Below are positions 34,265 to 45,589 of a stretch of 64,000 nucleotides of DNA, one piece after another (the first letter of the stretch is position 1; each line of letters begins with the position of its first letter). The notes under the pieces are model-generated. The model did not search any database. It saw nothing but the letters and a program-made list of their open reading frames with translations, and was not told the origin of the DNA. The position numbers and the translations under genes were made by a program. Origin of the DNA: Gigaspora margarita (lineage: Eukaryota > Glomeromycota > Glomeromycetes > Diversisporales > Gigasporaceae); NCBI GenBank assembly GCA_009809945.1, contig WTPW01000668.1:286796-350795 (forward strand), read 5' to 3'.

Positions 34265-35132
34265 ATAACAGTAAAATTATTTGAAAACTTTCAAGTTATT
34301 ATCTTGAATTTCTTAATCACAAAGAAGATTTAAATAAAATCATTAAAATTGGTGAATTTTCAAATGCTAAAATATTCCAAACGCATTCAGCAATTTTAAG
34401 ATACAGGTCTATATATTTTCAATGAGTTGAATTATATCCGCTATTTTCATATATCTGATAATGTATGATCAATAGTGTACAACCATATGTGTATAAACAA
34501 ATCCTAGAAAATGATCTTTGGGATGATATAACAAGTTATGTCACCAAATCGGCAAGTATCATCAACAATTCTTCCACCTCGTAAACTTTTAACACCAAAA
34601 TCACCGACCAGAAATACATGCAGCAGAAATTGCTTCATGAATTGATAAAAAAGAAAATACCTAATCCTAAACAAATAGTCCATATTATTTCTTCACGGGA
34701 TGGGTTTATTACAGATTTATTTTGGAAGTTATGTGATAGGCAAACGCAACTTATTGTAGTTATGAAGGTTAGAGGTAAAGATGAAATCCTTGATGGTTAT
34801 AATCCTTTCAATTGTGATAAATCAATTAATGTAATTATAGAAATGCAATGATAGCTTTCTTTTTTCGTTGAAAAATGGTACTATTCAAAATTACATTTTA
34901 AACGTATAACACGACCAGGAAATACATTCTAGTTCCAGTGGATATGGCCCAATATTTGACGCTGGCTATGATTTAGCTATGTAAAATGGGTTTAATCAAG
35001 ATATAAAATGTTAACATGAGCAAATATCATATGAAAAACGAATTAGAAATGCACCTACATTTGAATGTGATGGATTTTTCATATTTTTCAGTAGAAGAAT
35101 ATGAAATATCCAGATTAATAAAAAAATCCTAA
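34265..35132 (+). pseudogene. BTB-TLDc pseudogene H with internal deletion
   Basis: The start codon is ATA instead of ATG (34265-34267). Exon 1 is recognisable (AAAATATTCCAAACGCATTC) but ends near 34430. From there the sequence jumps to the late BACK region (ATCCGCTATTTTCATATATC), so the intron and most of BACK are gone. The TLDc part is present with frame breaks. The longest open piece, 34618-34851, covers only SSRDGFITDLFWKLCD to the DEILDGYNPFNCD motif. Its flanks differ from spacers A and B and match those after gene E, marking a third lineage of the family. Confidence 0.8.
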
Positions 35133-36125
35133 GAATTTTATGCTAATTAATTCCGAATAAATTGCTTTATCAATATTGTGAATAATAATCTAACTTTTTT
35201 ATTATAGTTTAAAATATGACTTTGTTAACCTTCTTTCCACTGTCATTTATGCTAATAATGAATTTGCTATTTTACATTTATTCCGAAATTAGGATTTGAC
35301 CTAATATATTTAACTAAAGTGTTATTTTCAATCTTAAATTTTGATTAATCAATCTTGATATTGAAATTCAAATAATTTCCTGAAAAGCAGCTCACAAGAC
35401 CGATATGTAAACGTTTCATGATTTTTAAAGCTATCAAATTATGAGGCTTATTATGTATTGGACCAGAATATGAAGTTTCATTACCTAATTTTAATAATTA
35501 GAAATAAAGTTGTATTACGTAATATTTATTAAAAATTTGAGTGGTGTTGATGAATTAATTGTTTTCATATTTCTAAATTTGATGGTGAATATTCACCAAT
35601 TTGAATGATTTAATTAATGTTCACTATAGTAAATAATCGCAAATTTGATTGACTTATTTTAAAATATCTTGATACTTAAATGTCTTATCCAATTAATTAG
35701 AGTGAACATAGTGGAGTTAACGAAGTTGTGTAATGGTAAATGTAATGTTACATAAATTGCATTAGACCGATTAGGCGATATGCATTTATAGGGAAAGTAA
35801 AATACAGTACACAAAAATTTTTTAATCACGTTTATTTAAGTCATCTACGCAATGTTTAGATTAAAAGTTGATAGCTGTAGTATATATCAAATTGAAAAAT
35901 TTTGGTATAAAATATATGAAGTAAATGACATGCATTATTTTTAAATTCACATTTCGAAGCAGTAATAAGGCTCAAGGCACCAGTTTTTTGATTTAAGATC
36001 ATTAACAATAGTTCGAATCTAGCAATAAACTTATGCGTTACACCGTCAAACGTTACATGCATTATCGACCAATTCATCAATATTTAGATTGACGATAATC
36101 AAATAAGGTTTTACACTCGTTTAAA
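35133..36125. repeat. H-type spacer before gene I
   Basis: The first half is collinear with the flank of E (15713-16400 continuing at 22742-22810). The second half (35620-36125) shares blocks with spacer A (ACTTAAATGTCTTATCCAATT, TAGACCGATTAGGCGATATG) and ends in the class-1 upstream motif. The junction suggests a recombination point within the cluster. No gene. Confidence 0.6.
36034..36058 (+). promoter_or_regulatory. Conserved motif upstream of gene I
   Basis: GCGTTACACCGTCAAACGTT, then ACATG, about 70-90 bases before the ATG at 36126. The CGTTACA element is present twice as a direct repeat. Confidence 0.4.
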
Positions 36126-37658
36126 ATGACAGGAAAATTCTTTGAAAAACTTTCAAATAATTATCTTGAACTTCTTGATGACAAAGAAGATTTTAACATA
36201 ATCATTAAAATTAGTGAATCTTCAAATACTAAAATATTTCAAGCACATTCAGCAATTTTAAGATACAGATCTTTATACTTTCGTAATGAATTGGCAAATA
36301 TTAGTAAAGACAAGAATAACATTAAAACAATTGATTTAAAACATGTTTCTGTACAACAATTTGAAATTATTATCAAGTAAGTTATATTATGTTATATTAT
36401 GTTACAAAAATAAATCTAAAATATAATTTAATTTTTTGTACAAAGATATATCTACGGAGGAATTGTCTTACTTGAAAACCATAATGCATCATTTATTTTT
36501 GAACTTATGCTTATTGCTTATGAATTTCTTTTCGATGAATTAGCAAAGTACCTTGAAACTCATTTAATTGAAAATGAAGTCCATGCTCATTGGCTTCGTT
36601 TAAATTTTACTCGTATTTATCAAAAAAGTTTCAAGAATAACAAACCTCAAGAATTACAAAAATGGTGCAATGATATTATGGTAAAGTATCCAGATAAGAT
36701 TTTTGATTCTGAAGACTTTATAACGATTCAAGAAAATGCATTAGTCTCACTTATTAGTCGAGATGATTTACAAATGGAAGAAATAAAAATTTGGAATAAT
36801 GTTATTAAATGGGGTATTGCTCAAAATCCTGGCCTACCATCCGACTCTAAAAACTGGACTCATGAGAATTTTCTGGCATTAAAGGCTACTTTACAAAATT
36901 GTTTGCCCCATATTCGTTATTTTCAGATGTCTAGTGATGAAGTTATCGATAACGTACAACCATATAAACAAATCCTAGAAAATGACCTTTGGGATGATAT
37001 AACAAGAAAGTTTATGTCACCAAATAGACAAGTAACATCAACAATTCTCCCACCTCGTAAAATTTTAAGACCAACATTACCGACCAGAAATACAGAATCA
37101 TTTTCGACAGTTATCAATGAAGCACATGCAGGAGAAATTGCTTCATGGGTTGATAAAAAAGAAAATGCATATTCCTTAACAAATAATCCATACGAGTTTA
37201 ATTTGCTTCTTCGTGGAACTAGAGATGGTTTTACCAAAGATTCATTTTGGAATTTATGTGATAAGCAAATACAACTTGTTGTAGTTATGAAAGTTAAAGG
37301 TACTGATGAAATTCTTGGTGGTTATAATCCTGTCGGTTGGGATAAATCAATCAACAATTATAGAAAATGCAATGATTGCTTTATTTTTTCATTGAAAAAT
37401 GGTACCATTGAAAATTCTATTTTAAGTCGTGTACTAGAAACAGGATTTGGAATTTTTTGTTATGGTGGCTATGGCCCAGGATTTGGAGCTGGCTATGATT
37501 TACTTATGTCAAATGATTTTAATCAAGATAGAAAATGTACGCATTATCAAAGATCATATGAAAAACGAATTAGAAATGCATCTACATTTGGAAGTAATGG
37601 ATTATCATATTTTTCAGTAGAAGAATATGAAATATTCCAGATTAGTAAAAAAACCTAA
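36126..37658 (+). CDS. BTB-BACK-TLDc protein, gene I (intact)
   Basis: Exon 1 is 36126-36376, the intron is 36377-36445 (69 nt, GTAAGT...ACAAAG), and exon 2 is 36446-37658. The product is 487 residues. Exon 1 gives the BTB core (FNIIIKISESSNTKIFQAHS) and exon 2 restores YIYGGIVLLEN. The BACK-like part includes KIWNNVIKWGIAQNPGLPSD. The TLDc domain starts near STVINEAHAGEIASWVDKKE. It differs from L and N mainly in short stretches: KSINNYRKCNDC after GGYNPVGWD, ETGFGIFCYGGYGPGFGAG before YDLLMS, and CTHYQRSYEK. It has the ordinary ISKKT end. No lesion seen. The start is the ATG shared with the paralogues. Confidence 0.92.
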
Positions 37659-39537
37659 GAGATTTATGCTAATTAATTCATCGACTAAATTGCTTTATCA
37701 ATATTATGAATAATAATATATTTATTATGGTTTATGATAGTTTATGATAGTTTAAAATGTGACTATTAACATTATCCCATTCTTGTTCAGAAGCTAATAA
37801 TAATTTTGCAATTGTTTATCTAAAACAAAATTAATTCATTTAGTTGTAATGTCTATTTTTTCGAATTTTTCTTAATAGCACGGTTAAAGATGCACTGATT
37901 TAATAGTTAGAAATCAAATTTTATTTTATTGAACTTGAATGATTTACAGTACTACGCGTTTGTAAATATGAAAATTTTGACCACCAATTGTGTAATATTT
38001 AATTGACCTTACTTAATAAATTATTTGACTTCATGCTTTATATTTTATTATTTGTGATAAATTTCCAGTATAATAGGAATAACTTAACTAATTAAGTATA
38101 AATGAATGATTTTTTTTGGTTAAATTATGTTAAAAATATTTAAAAATGAAATTGATAAAGAAATTTCAAATTATCCCATGGATTTACAGTTAAATCGAAG
38201 ACTTGCGAAGGAGTATTTACTTTTCGGTGGTATATCTTGAGACTATAAATGAATTTTTAGATTCCTTATTATCGCAAAATTGATATAAAGTTAAATGTTA
38301 CTACAGATAATCACAAATGATTAAATTGGTATGTTCTTAACAATAAAGGTCATCTGAATTGTAAAGAAATTTTAAAATAGGTTGTGATAATGGAAAAATG
38401 GATAAACATATTGTTTATTATAAATCGGAAGGCAAAGAATTTTTTGTGGGTTTAAATCTTAGTTATTAGACAAATCAAGTGATATGCAATATAGAGAAAA
38501 GTTAAATACAGTACATGTCTAGATCCAAAAAACATTTATAAAAACGATTATAATTCCTTTTTTTAAGTTGTGACAGCATAAATGTGATATGTGTCATTTT
38601 GAAAAAAAAATTTGGCATAAAATTTATGCAGAAGTTATCCAAACTAATCGATTGTAAATAACTCCATTATTTTCAAATTCACATTTGAGACAGTGACTAA
38701 ATTTAATAATAAAAAAATGTGATATTTCAATGAATAAACCATAAGATGAAAGTTTAAGAAAATTTTATTAATTTTATTAACAGATCGTTTAACTGATTAG
38801 GGGTATTTATCATTCTATTCAATAAGAGTTGGAGGCAAAGACGTCCTTTTTTTTCATTAAATTGGTCGAAAATCTTCATTGATTGACTAGAAGAAATAAT
38901 TGCTCAAGTGCTTTCATTATCGTTACCAATGTCAGCGAGTTATTACCTTATTACTTAACAGTTATGATAAAAATCTACGGCAAAATAAAAAAGGCACGTT
39001 TTGTGTTTTGTTGGTTCGCAGTAAATACTGAAAAAAGAACCAGAATTTGGAATTGTCATAGATTGATTTTTCCTTTCGTTGACCCATCGTTTTCACTTTA
39101 TTTTTTTATTCAATATGTAAAAACAATAATCACTAAAAGGCAATAATAATAAAGATGTTTGCTCAAGTATCGGTTGCAATCACAATCAATATTTTGTGAT
39201 ACTTGAGCATCAACACAATCATAAATTAATCACATTGAAAAAGATAATTCAATTATACTATCACCATACAATTGGTCAGTCTAATTATAATAGTTAAACA
39301 CTGTCTCAATCACTAACTAATCACATCGAGTGTGCTGCTTGAGAATACCCTTAAGGGCACTTCCTATAAGCATGGCTCTAAGTGTTTTGTTCAATGATAT
39401 TTTAAAAAGGACATCCCGTGCCTCAATGACATCGTCAAACATGGAATGTTGACCAATTCAGGAATAATTTTGGACATTATTTAGATTGACGTTAATCAAA
39501 CGATGCATATCGTAATTTGATTTTACACGCATTTAAA
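37659..39537. repeat. Spacer A, copy 3
   Basis: About 1.9 kb, the cleanest copy of spacer A, without large insertions. It carries the hairpin at 39160-39209 and the GGACATCCCGTGCCTCAATG block near 39408-39427. Open frames such as 38883-39146 lie in sequence shared by all copies but are not kept open in them. Confidence 0.8.
39160..39209. repeat. Conserved hairpin in spacer A, copy 3 (perfect arms)
   Basis: Perfect 12 bp arms TGCTCAAGTATC (39160-39171) and GATACTTGAGCA (39198-39209). This is the best preserved of the copies. Confidence 0.65.
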
Positions 39538-39601
39538 ATGTCAGTAAAATGTTTTGAAGAACTTTCAAATAATTATCTTAAAGCTCTTTATGATTACAGC
39601 T

Positions 39602-39790
39602 GATTTGAAAATTAGTGGGACACGTGATGAATTTTGTGATCATCCAAATTTCTTTTTCGATATTATAATTTTTGGCCGATATATTATAGCGGTATGTTTT
39701 GTACTGGCCGAAAATTATATTATCGAAAACTACCGAAATTTGCTGGCGATCATCACAAATTTCATCACGTGTCCCACTAATTTTCAAATC
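39602..39790. mobile_element. 189 bp MITE with about 43 bp inverted ends, in exon 1 of pseudogene J
   Basis: GATTTGAAAATTAGTGGGAC...and its inverse GTCCCACTAATTTTCAAATC, continuing inward as ACGTGATGAATTTTGTGATC / GATCATCACAAATTTCATCA. Because the ends are long mirror images, both strands give similar LKISGTRDE-type open frames, which should not be annotated as proteins. No target duplication identified. Confidence 0.8.
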
Positions 39791-40584
39791 ATGAATCACC
39801 AAATACTAAAATATTCCAAGCTCATTCTATACAATAATTTGAAATTATTAACAAGTAAGTTATTTATATTACGATTTATAACATACAAAAAAAAAAAAAA
39901 AAGGAATCTAAAATATAAATTATTTTATGCAAAGGTATATCTATGGAGGAAATTCTTATATGAAAACCATAATGCATCATTTATTTTTGAGCTTATGCTC
40001 ATTGTTGCGAACTTTTTTTCGATGAATTAGCAAAGTACCTTGAAATTATATTTAATTGAAACGGAAGTTCAGTGACTTCTCTTAAATTTTACTAGCATTT
40101 ATCAAAAAAGTTACCAGAATAACAAACTTCAAGAATTACAAAAATGATGCAATGATGTTGTAGTAAAGTACCCTGTTATGGTTTTTGATTCAGAATAATT
40201 TATCACTATTCAAGAAAATAAGTTAGTCTCACTCATTTGCCAAAATGATTTACAAATGAAAAGAAATAAAAATTTGGAATCATGTTATTGAATAGGGATT
40301 GCTCAAAACACTGACCTACCATCCAATCCTAAAAACTGGTCCCACGAGAATTTATTTAGCTTTAAAGACCACTTTACAAAATTGGTTACCTCATATCCGC
40401 TATTTTCATATACAGTATCTGGTAATGATATTATCGAAAATACAACAAACAAATCCTAAAAGAAGATCTTTGGAATGATATAACAATAAGTTTATGTCAC
40501 CAAATCACAAGTATCATCAACAATACCCCCATCTCGTAAATTTTAACACCAACATTACCAACTAGAAATAAGATCCATTTTCGG

Positions 40585-40868
40585 GGGTCGTTTAAAGCGT
40601 TGTGCAATCATGTGATATAAGGCCAATCAAATTGTTTGTTTTGATCGACACGGATCAGCCCGATGAAGAAAAAAAGAAGAAAAAAAGCGAGAAAACGAAG
40701 AGTACAAGAAAACTAATGCCTAAACCTATATTGATGCACTAATAAAAAATGTCGGGAAGGTGATTTTACCTATAAAACATGCCCTAACCTTAACCCCGAA
40801 CTAACCCTTACCCTAACTTTAACTAAATAGTCAAAAACATATGATGCACAACGCTTTAAACGTTCCCC
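40585..40868. mobile_element. 284 bp hAT-type MITE in the TLDc part of pseudogene J
   Basis: Exact 8 bp duplication ATTTTCGG (40577-40584, 40869-40876). Ends GGGTCGTTTAAAGCGTTGTG and the inverse of GGGGAACGTTTAAAGCGTTG. The interior has purine-rich GAAGAAAAAAAGCGAGAAAA, related to the interior of the MITE at 5533-5867, and a CCTTAACC/CCCTAAC stretch. Confidence 0.85.
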
Positions 40869-41443
40869 ATTTTCGGCAGTTATCAATGAAGCACATGCCG
40901 AAGAAATTGCTTCATGGGTTGATAAAAAAGGAAATACGTATTCCTTAACAAATAATCCATACGAGTTTAAATTGCTTCTTCGTGGAACTAGAGATAGTTT
41001 TAGCAAAGATTCCTTTTGAATTTATGTGATAAGCAAACACATCTTGTTGTAATTATGAAAGTTAAAGGTACTAATGAAATACTTGATGGTTATAATCCTA
41101 TCGGTTGGGATAAACCAGTTAATCTTAATAATCTTAGTAATAGAAATTGTAATGATGGCTTTATTTTTTCATTAAAAAATGGTATCATTCAAAATTCTAT
41201 TTTAAGTCGTGTAATATGACCCGCATTTGCATTCAAGATTTTGATGGAGGATATGATTTAGCTATGTCAAATGGTTTTAATCAAGATAGAACATGTTGTC
41301 ATAGAAATAATCATATGAAAAACGAATTATACATTTATAATGATGGATTTTATTCAAATTTTTCTGTGGATGAATATGAAATCTTCCAGATAAGTAAAAA
41401 GTCCTAAAAGTTTTATGCCAATTAATTCATAATTTTAATAATA

Positions 41444-41640
41444 CAGTCAGACCTCTCTAAATGCATAGTGTCGGGACCATAGTAAAAATTTTCAAAAACA
41501 TGCATTTAGAGAGATTATGCATTTAGGGAGGTAAAAATCTATAAGTGTTATATTAAGTAGGGCTGAAAAAAAGTCATGAATTTAGAGAGATTTTACTTAG
41601 ACATGCATTTAGGGAGGTTGAATTTATGGAGGTCTGACTG
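41444..41640. mobile_element. 197 bp Tc1/mariner-like MITE
   Basis: TA flanks (41442-41443, 41641-41642). Ends CAGTCAGACCTC in inverse orientation, then TAAATGCAT motifs. Its first 12 bases equal those of the 21479 element, but the interior is unrelated. Confidence 0.85.
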
Positions 41641-42102
41641 TAATATAATATTATAGTTTAAAATGTGACTCCAGATTAATAATAATTTTGCAGTTTTTAT
41701 CTAGAATAAAAGTAATTGTTTAGTCATAATGTTTGTTTTCTTTTAAATTATTCTTAAGCTTTGCGAAATTAGGGTTATAACTATACTAATATAATCAATT
41801 TAATTTAAAAATTTTTTTTTCAATCATAAATTTTAATTAATCGACCTTGATATGGAATTCAATTGCTTCCTAAAGGTAGGTCACAAGACCGATATGTTGG
41901 CACAATAATTTTAAGATTTATTATAAGATTTATTTTAACATTTTTAAGGCTATCGCTATCATGTTACGGGACTTTCATGTATTGAACTAGAAAATGATCA
42001 CACAAATAAAATCAAGTTGTATTACGTGACGATAGTTATTTATTGTCGGGGATGATGATGAAATCGGATGATGCTGAAATTTGGGGTCTTGATTTGAAAC
42101 TA

Positions 42103-43284
42103 CTGTCTTCCTCCTCTACAATCACCTCCTTTATAGTCACAACCTCTATATAATCACACAAATTTTAACAACCATTTTTTTTATATATAAAATACCTTTA
42201 TATAATCACAAATAGCTTATAATCACTATCACATTCTTTAGAAGATTTTTGAGATTTTTTTATTAGTAAAATACTCTTATATAATCACAATATCATATAT
42301 AAAAGTCTAAATTTTACTACTATAGATTCCCGAAAGTAAGCTATATTTTGTTATGCAAAAAATCGGAAGTTTGCTTATTTTGGATTAAATTTAGTTTTTA
42401 GTGATCGCAAGTAGTTGCTACATAGTGAAGTCCAAATTCTACTAAATAAATCGATTATAATCGCTTAAGTAAACTTGTTCAGAGATCTAAATGCATATAC
42501 TCTGAAATTTTTATCCAAATTGAAATATTTTTTATTATTTGACTTTTAATTTTTACGTACGTCGAATATATTTTTTTAAAAAATTTTATTTTTATCGTCG
42601 AACATAAAAGTCAAAAGTCAAATAATAAAATGTTCTTTAATTTTGCTAAACATTTTACTTATGTGTATTTTGATCTTCTTAATAAGTTTACTTAAGCGAT
42701 TATCATCGATTTACATAGTAGAATTTGGACTTTGCTATGTAGTGACTATTATCGATCGTGGGAGTAGCTTATTTTCGAGTAAATAGGTTTTTGGGTTTTT
42801 TGGTCAAAACAAAGAGGTAGCTTATTTTCGGGAATCTATGGTAAGTAAATTGATTAACATATTAAGAAAGCTGTTTGACATACAAATTATACATATTCTA
42901 GAATTTTGACAAACTTGACAAACTATTATTAATTTGTTTTTTTATTATATGTTGGACAAAAAAATAATTTATTTTTTTTCGTCTAAAATAAAGTAAAGAA
43001 ATTAATTAATAAAAGTTCGTCCAAATTATATGAAACTTTTAGGATATGTGTAATTTGTTATTCCAAACAACTTTACTTAATGCATAAAAGTTGATTCGCT
43101 TAGTACAATTTGGACTTTTATATGTAGCAACTATTTGTGATTATAATATTTACTTCTATATAATCACATAATATAAACCACAGTATTAAATGTGATTATA
43201 TAGGGTAATTACTATATAATCACACCTCTTTATAATCACCATTTTTGCTGCAACCAACCGCGTGATTATAGAAGAGGAAGACAG
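42103..43284. mobile_element. 1.2 kb Tc1/mariner-like element, CTGTCTTCCTC ends, with a nested module
   Basis: TA flanks (42101-42102, 43285-43286). Ends CTGTCTTCCTCCTCTACAAT and the inverse of CTGTCTTCCTCTTCTATAAT. TATAATCACA repeats lie subterminally. A complete inner TIR unit lies at 42323-42838 (TAGATTCCCGAAAGTAAGCT ... inverse). No transposase. Confidence 0.8.
42323..42838. mobile_element. 516 bp module with TAGATTCCCGAAA ends, nested in a Tc1-like element
   Basis: Ends TAGATTCCCGAAAGTAAGCT / inverse of TAGATTCCCGAAAATAAGCT. Inside are inverted copies of GTAGCAACTACTTGCGATC-like and AAATCGATTATAATCGCTTA-like sequence. The same module lies inside the elements at 21479 and 53721. Confidence 0.7.
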
Positions 43285-43935
43285 TATAAGCCCTGCTAAA
43301 ATCCACATATACTCTTTAAATATCAAATCTATACCCAAACCTTACCCTAACCCTATAAGACAAAAATGAAAAACATCTCAAAAAAATTTTAAAATTTCAT
43401 ATCAAAATAAATAAAAATTTCAGGATCATCCGATTTCAGCATCATCCCCGACATTTATTAATAATAATTTGGATAAGCTGATGAATTGGAGGGGTTTTTT
43501 ATTTTTAATTATCTTTATTATTTTGATTATTCAATTAAAAACTCGTATTCCCTTGTGTAAAAAACTTTATCTTTATAATTTTTTGTTTTCATAGCAATAC
43601 GCATTTGAAAATTCTTAGATTTTGAGGATTTATTTAACGAAACGATAACATATAAGATTAATAATAATAATACCCGAATAATACCGAATGATTATTAAAA
43701 AAAATTTTAGTTGATCAAACTCCTAATAATTAATATTGCTTTGTACAGCAAATTATTGACAGTTGTTCTCATATATTCTGGAACAAACTAGAAGAAGCTT
43801 GTTTTCCAAAATCTCTTCGGTTTCGTCCTAAGGATTATATTATCCTCGAAATTTGATCCCGAAACAGATGTATATTTCGAAGCGGTAAATGGCACGGGCT
43901 TTTTTTTTTTTGCTTTAAGGGTATTCCCTAGCTTC

Positions 43936-43961
43936 TACGTTACACAGTCAAAATGTAACAT
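43936..43961 (+). promoter_or_regulatory. Conserved motif upstream of gene L
   Basis: ACGTTACACAGTCAAAATGT followed by AACATT, about 90-110 bases before the ATG at 44049. L and N share the ACAGTC variant, against ACCGTC in C, E and I. Confidence 0.4.
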
Positions 43962-44048
43962 TCCATTGTCTACCAATTCAGGAAATTTGGGCGCTATTTA
44001 GATGGATGTTAATCAAATAATGACTAAAAATTTTTACACTCATTTAAA

Positions 44049-45589
44049 ATGACAGTAAAGTTCTATGAAAAACTTTCAAATAATTATCTTGTACTTCTTG
44101 ATGACAAAGATGATTTTAACGTAATCATTAAAGTTGGTGAATCACCAAATACTAAAATATTCCAAGCACATTCAACAATTTTAGGATACCGATCTTTATA
44201 CTTTCGTAATAAATTGGCAAATATTAGTAAAGACAAGAATAACATTAAAACACTTGATTTAAAAAATGTTTCTATTCAACAATTTGAAATTATTATCAAG
44301 TAAGTTATTTTATATTACCATTTATATCATGTTACAAAAAGTAATCTAAAATATAAATTAATTTTATACAAAGATATATCTATGGAGGAATATTCTTACT
44401 TGAAAACCATAATGCATCATTTATTTTTGAGCTTATGCTCATTGCTTACGAATTTCTTCTCGATGAATTAGCAAATTACCTTGAAACTCAATTAATTGAA
44501 AACAAAGCACATGTTCATTGGCTTCGTTTAAATTTTACTCGTATTTATCAAAAAAGTTTCGAGAATAACAAACTACAAGAATTACAAAAATGGTGCAATG
44601 ATATTGTGGTAAAATATCCGGGTAAAATTTTTGATTCTAAAGACTTTATAATGGTTCAAGAAAATGCATTAGTCTCACTTATTAGTCGAGATGATTTACA
44701 AATGGAAGAAACAAAAATTTGGAATCGTGTTATTGAATGGGGTATTGCTCAAAATCCTGGTCTACCATCCGATTCTAATAACTGGTCCCATGAGAATTTT
44801 CTAACATTAAGGACAATTTTACAGAATTGTTTACCTCATATTCGTTATTTTCATATATCTGTTGATGAAATTCTCGATAATGTACGACCATACCAACAAA
44901 TCCTAGAAAAAGATCTTTGGGATGATATAACAATAAAGTTTATGTCACCAAATCGACAAGTATNATCAACAGTTCTCCCACCTCGTAAAATTTTAAGACC
45001 AACATTACCAATCAGAAATACAGCACCATTTTCGACAGTTATCAATGAAGCACATGCGGGAGAAATTGCTTCATGGGTTGATAAAAAAGAAAATACATAT
45101 TCCTTAACAAATAATCCATACGAGTTTAAATTGCTTCTTCGTGGAACTAGAGATGGTTTTACTGCATATTCATTTTGGACATTATGTGATAAGCAAATAA
45201 ATCTTGTTGTAGTTATGAAAGTTAAAGGTACTGATGAAATTCTTGGTGGTTATAATCCTGTGGGATGGGATAAATCAGTTCATATTAATTTTAGAAATTG
45301 CAATGATAGCTTTATTTTTTCATTGAAAAATGGTACCATTCAAAATTCTATTTTAAGTCGTGTAATACAACCAGGAGGTGCAATTTATTGTTATAATAAT
45401 TATGGCCCAGTATTTGGTTATGGTAGTGATTTAGCTATGTCAAATGATTTTAATCAAGATAGATTATGTTGGCATAAACAAAGCTCATATGAAAAACAAA
45501 TTAGAAATGCATCTACGTTTGGAAGTAATGGATATTCATATTTTTCAGTAGAAGAATATGAAATATTCCAGATTAGAAAAAAAACCTAA
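44049..45589 (+). CDS. BTB-BACK-TLDc protein, gene L (intact)
   Basis: Exon 1 is 44049-44299, the intron is 44300-44373 (74 nt, GTAAGT...ACAAAG), and exon 2 is 44374-45589. The product is 488 residues, with one unresolved base at 44964 making one residue unknown. BTB, BACK and TLDc are arranged as in C. BTB and BACK are almost identical to N. The TLDc variable sites are FTAYSFWTLCD, KSVHINFRNCNDSF, PGGAIYCYNNYGPVFGYGSD and RLCWHKQSSYEK. The segment AIYCYNNYGPVFG is shared with E rather than with its nearest relative N, which suggests exchange between paralogues. The end reads YEIFQIRKKT. Confidence 0.92.

Larger units (their letters stand above)
39538..41407 (+). pseudogene. BTB-TLDc class-2 pseudogene J with two inserted elements
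   Basis: It begins with ATGTCAGTAAAATG. A 189 bp MITE replaces most of the exon-1 core (39602-39790). Exon 2 is recognisable from about 39930, with TAA in place of Glu after FDSE near 40194 and TAG in place of the VIEWG Trp near 40295. An 8 bp-duplicating MITE interrupts the start of TLDc (40585-40868). The TLDc remainder, 40877-41407, has KGNTYSLTNNPYEFKLLLR and KPVNLNNLSNRNCNDGF but several frame breaks. The long open frame at 39554-40030 is a by-product of the MITE. Non-functional. Confidence 0.85.
42044..43453. mobile_element. TIR element with TGTCGGGGATGATG ends, carrying a Tc1-like element
   Basis: Left TGTCGGGGATGATGATGAAA, right the inverse of TGTCGGGGATGATGCTGAAA, both continuing TCGGATGATxCTGAAATTT. 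A 5 bp TTTAT lies on each side (42039-42043, 43454-43458). Only about 230 bp belongs to this element; the rest is the insert at 42103-43284. The right arm contains CTTACCCTAACCCTATAAG. Confidence 0.75.
41408..44048. repeat. Spacer B, copy 3, carrying several elements
   Basis: Spacer B sequence appears at 41408-41443, 41641-42043 and 43454-44048. The rest is insertions: 41444-41640 and the nest at 42044-43453. No gene. Confidence 0.75.

Noticed and set aside
36923-37237. Minus-strand open frames of 64-104 codons over TLDc genes (also 6776-6970, 14977-15171, 44851-45045, 55800-56114)
   Set aside because: Antisense shadows of the conserved coding strand. They recur because the genes are duplicates.
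39554-40030. Open frame of 158 codons over the start of pseudogene J
   Set aside because: It runs through a MITE with long inverted ends and then out of frame through BTB sequence. Both strands give mirrored peptides.
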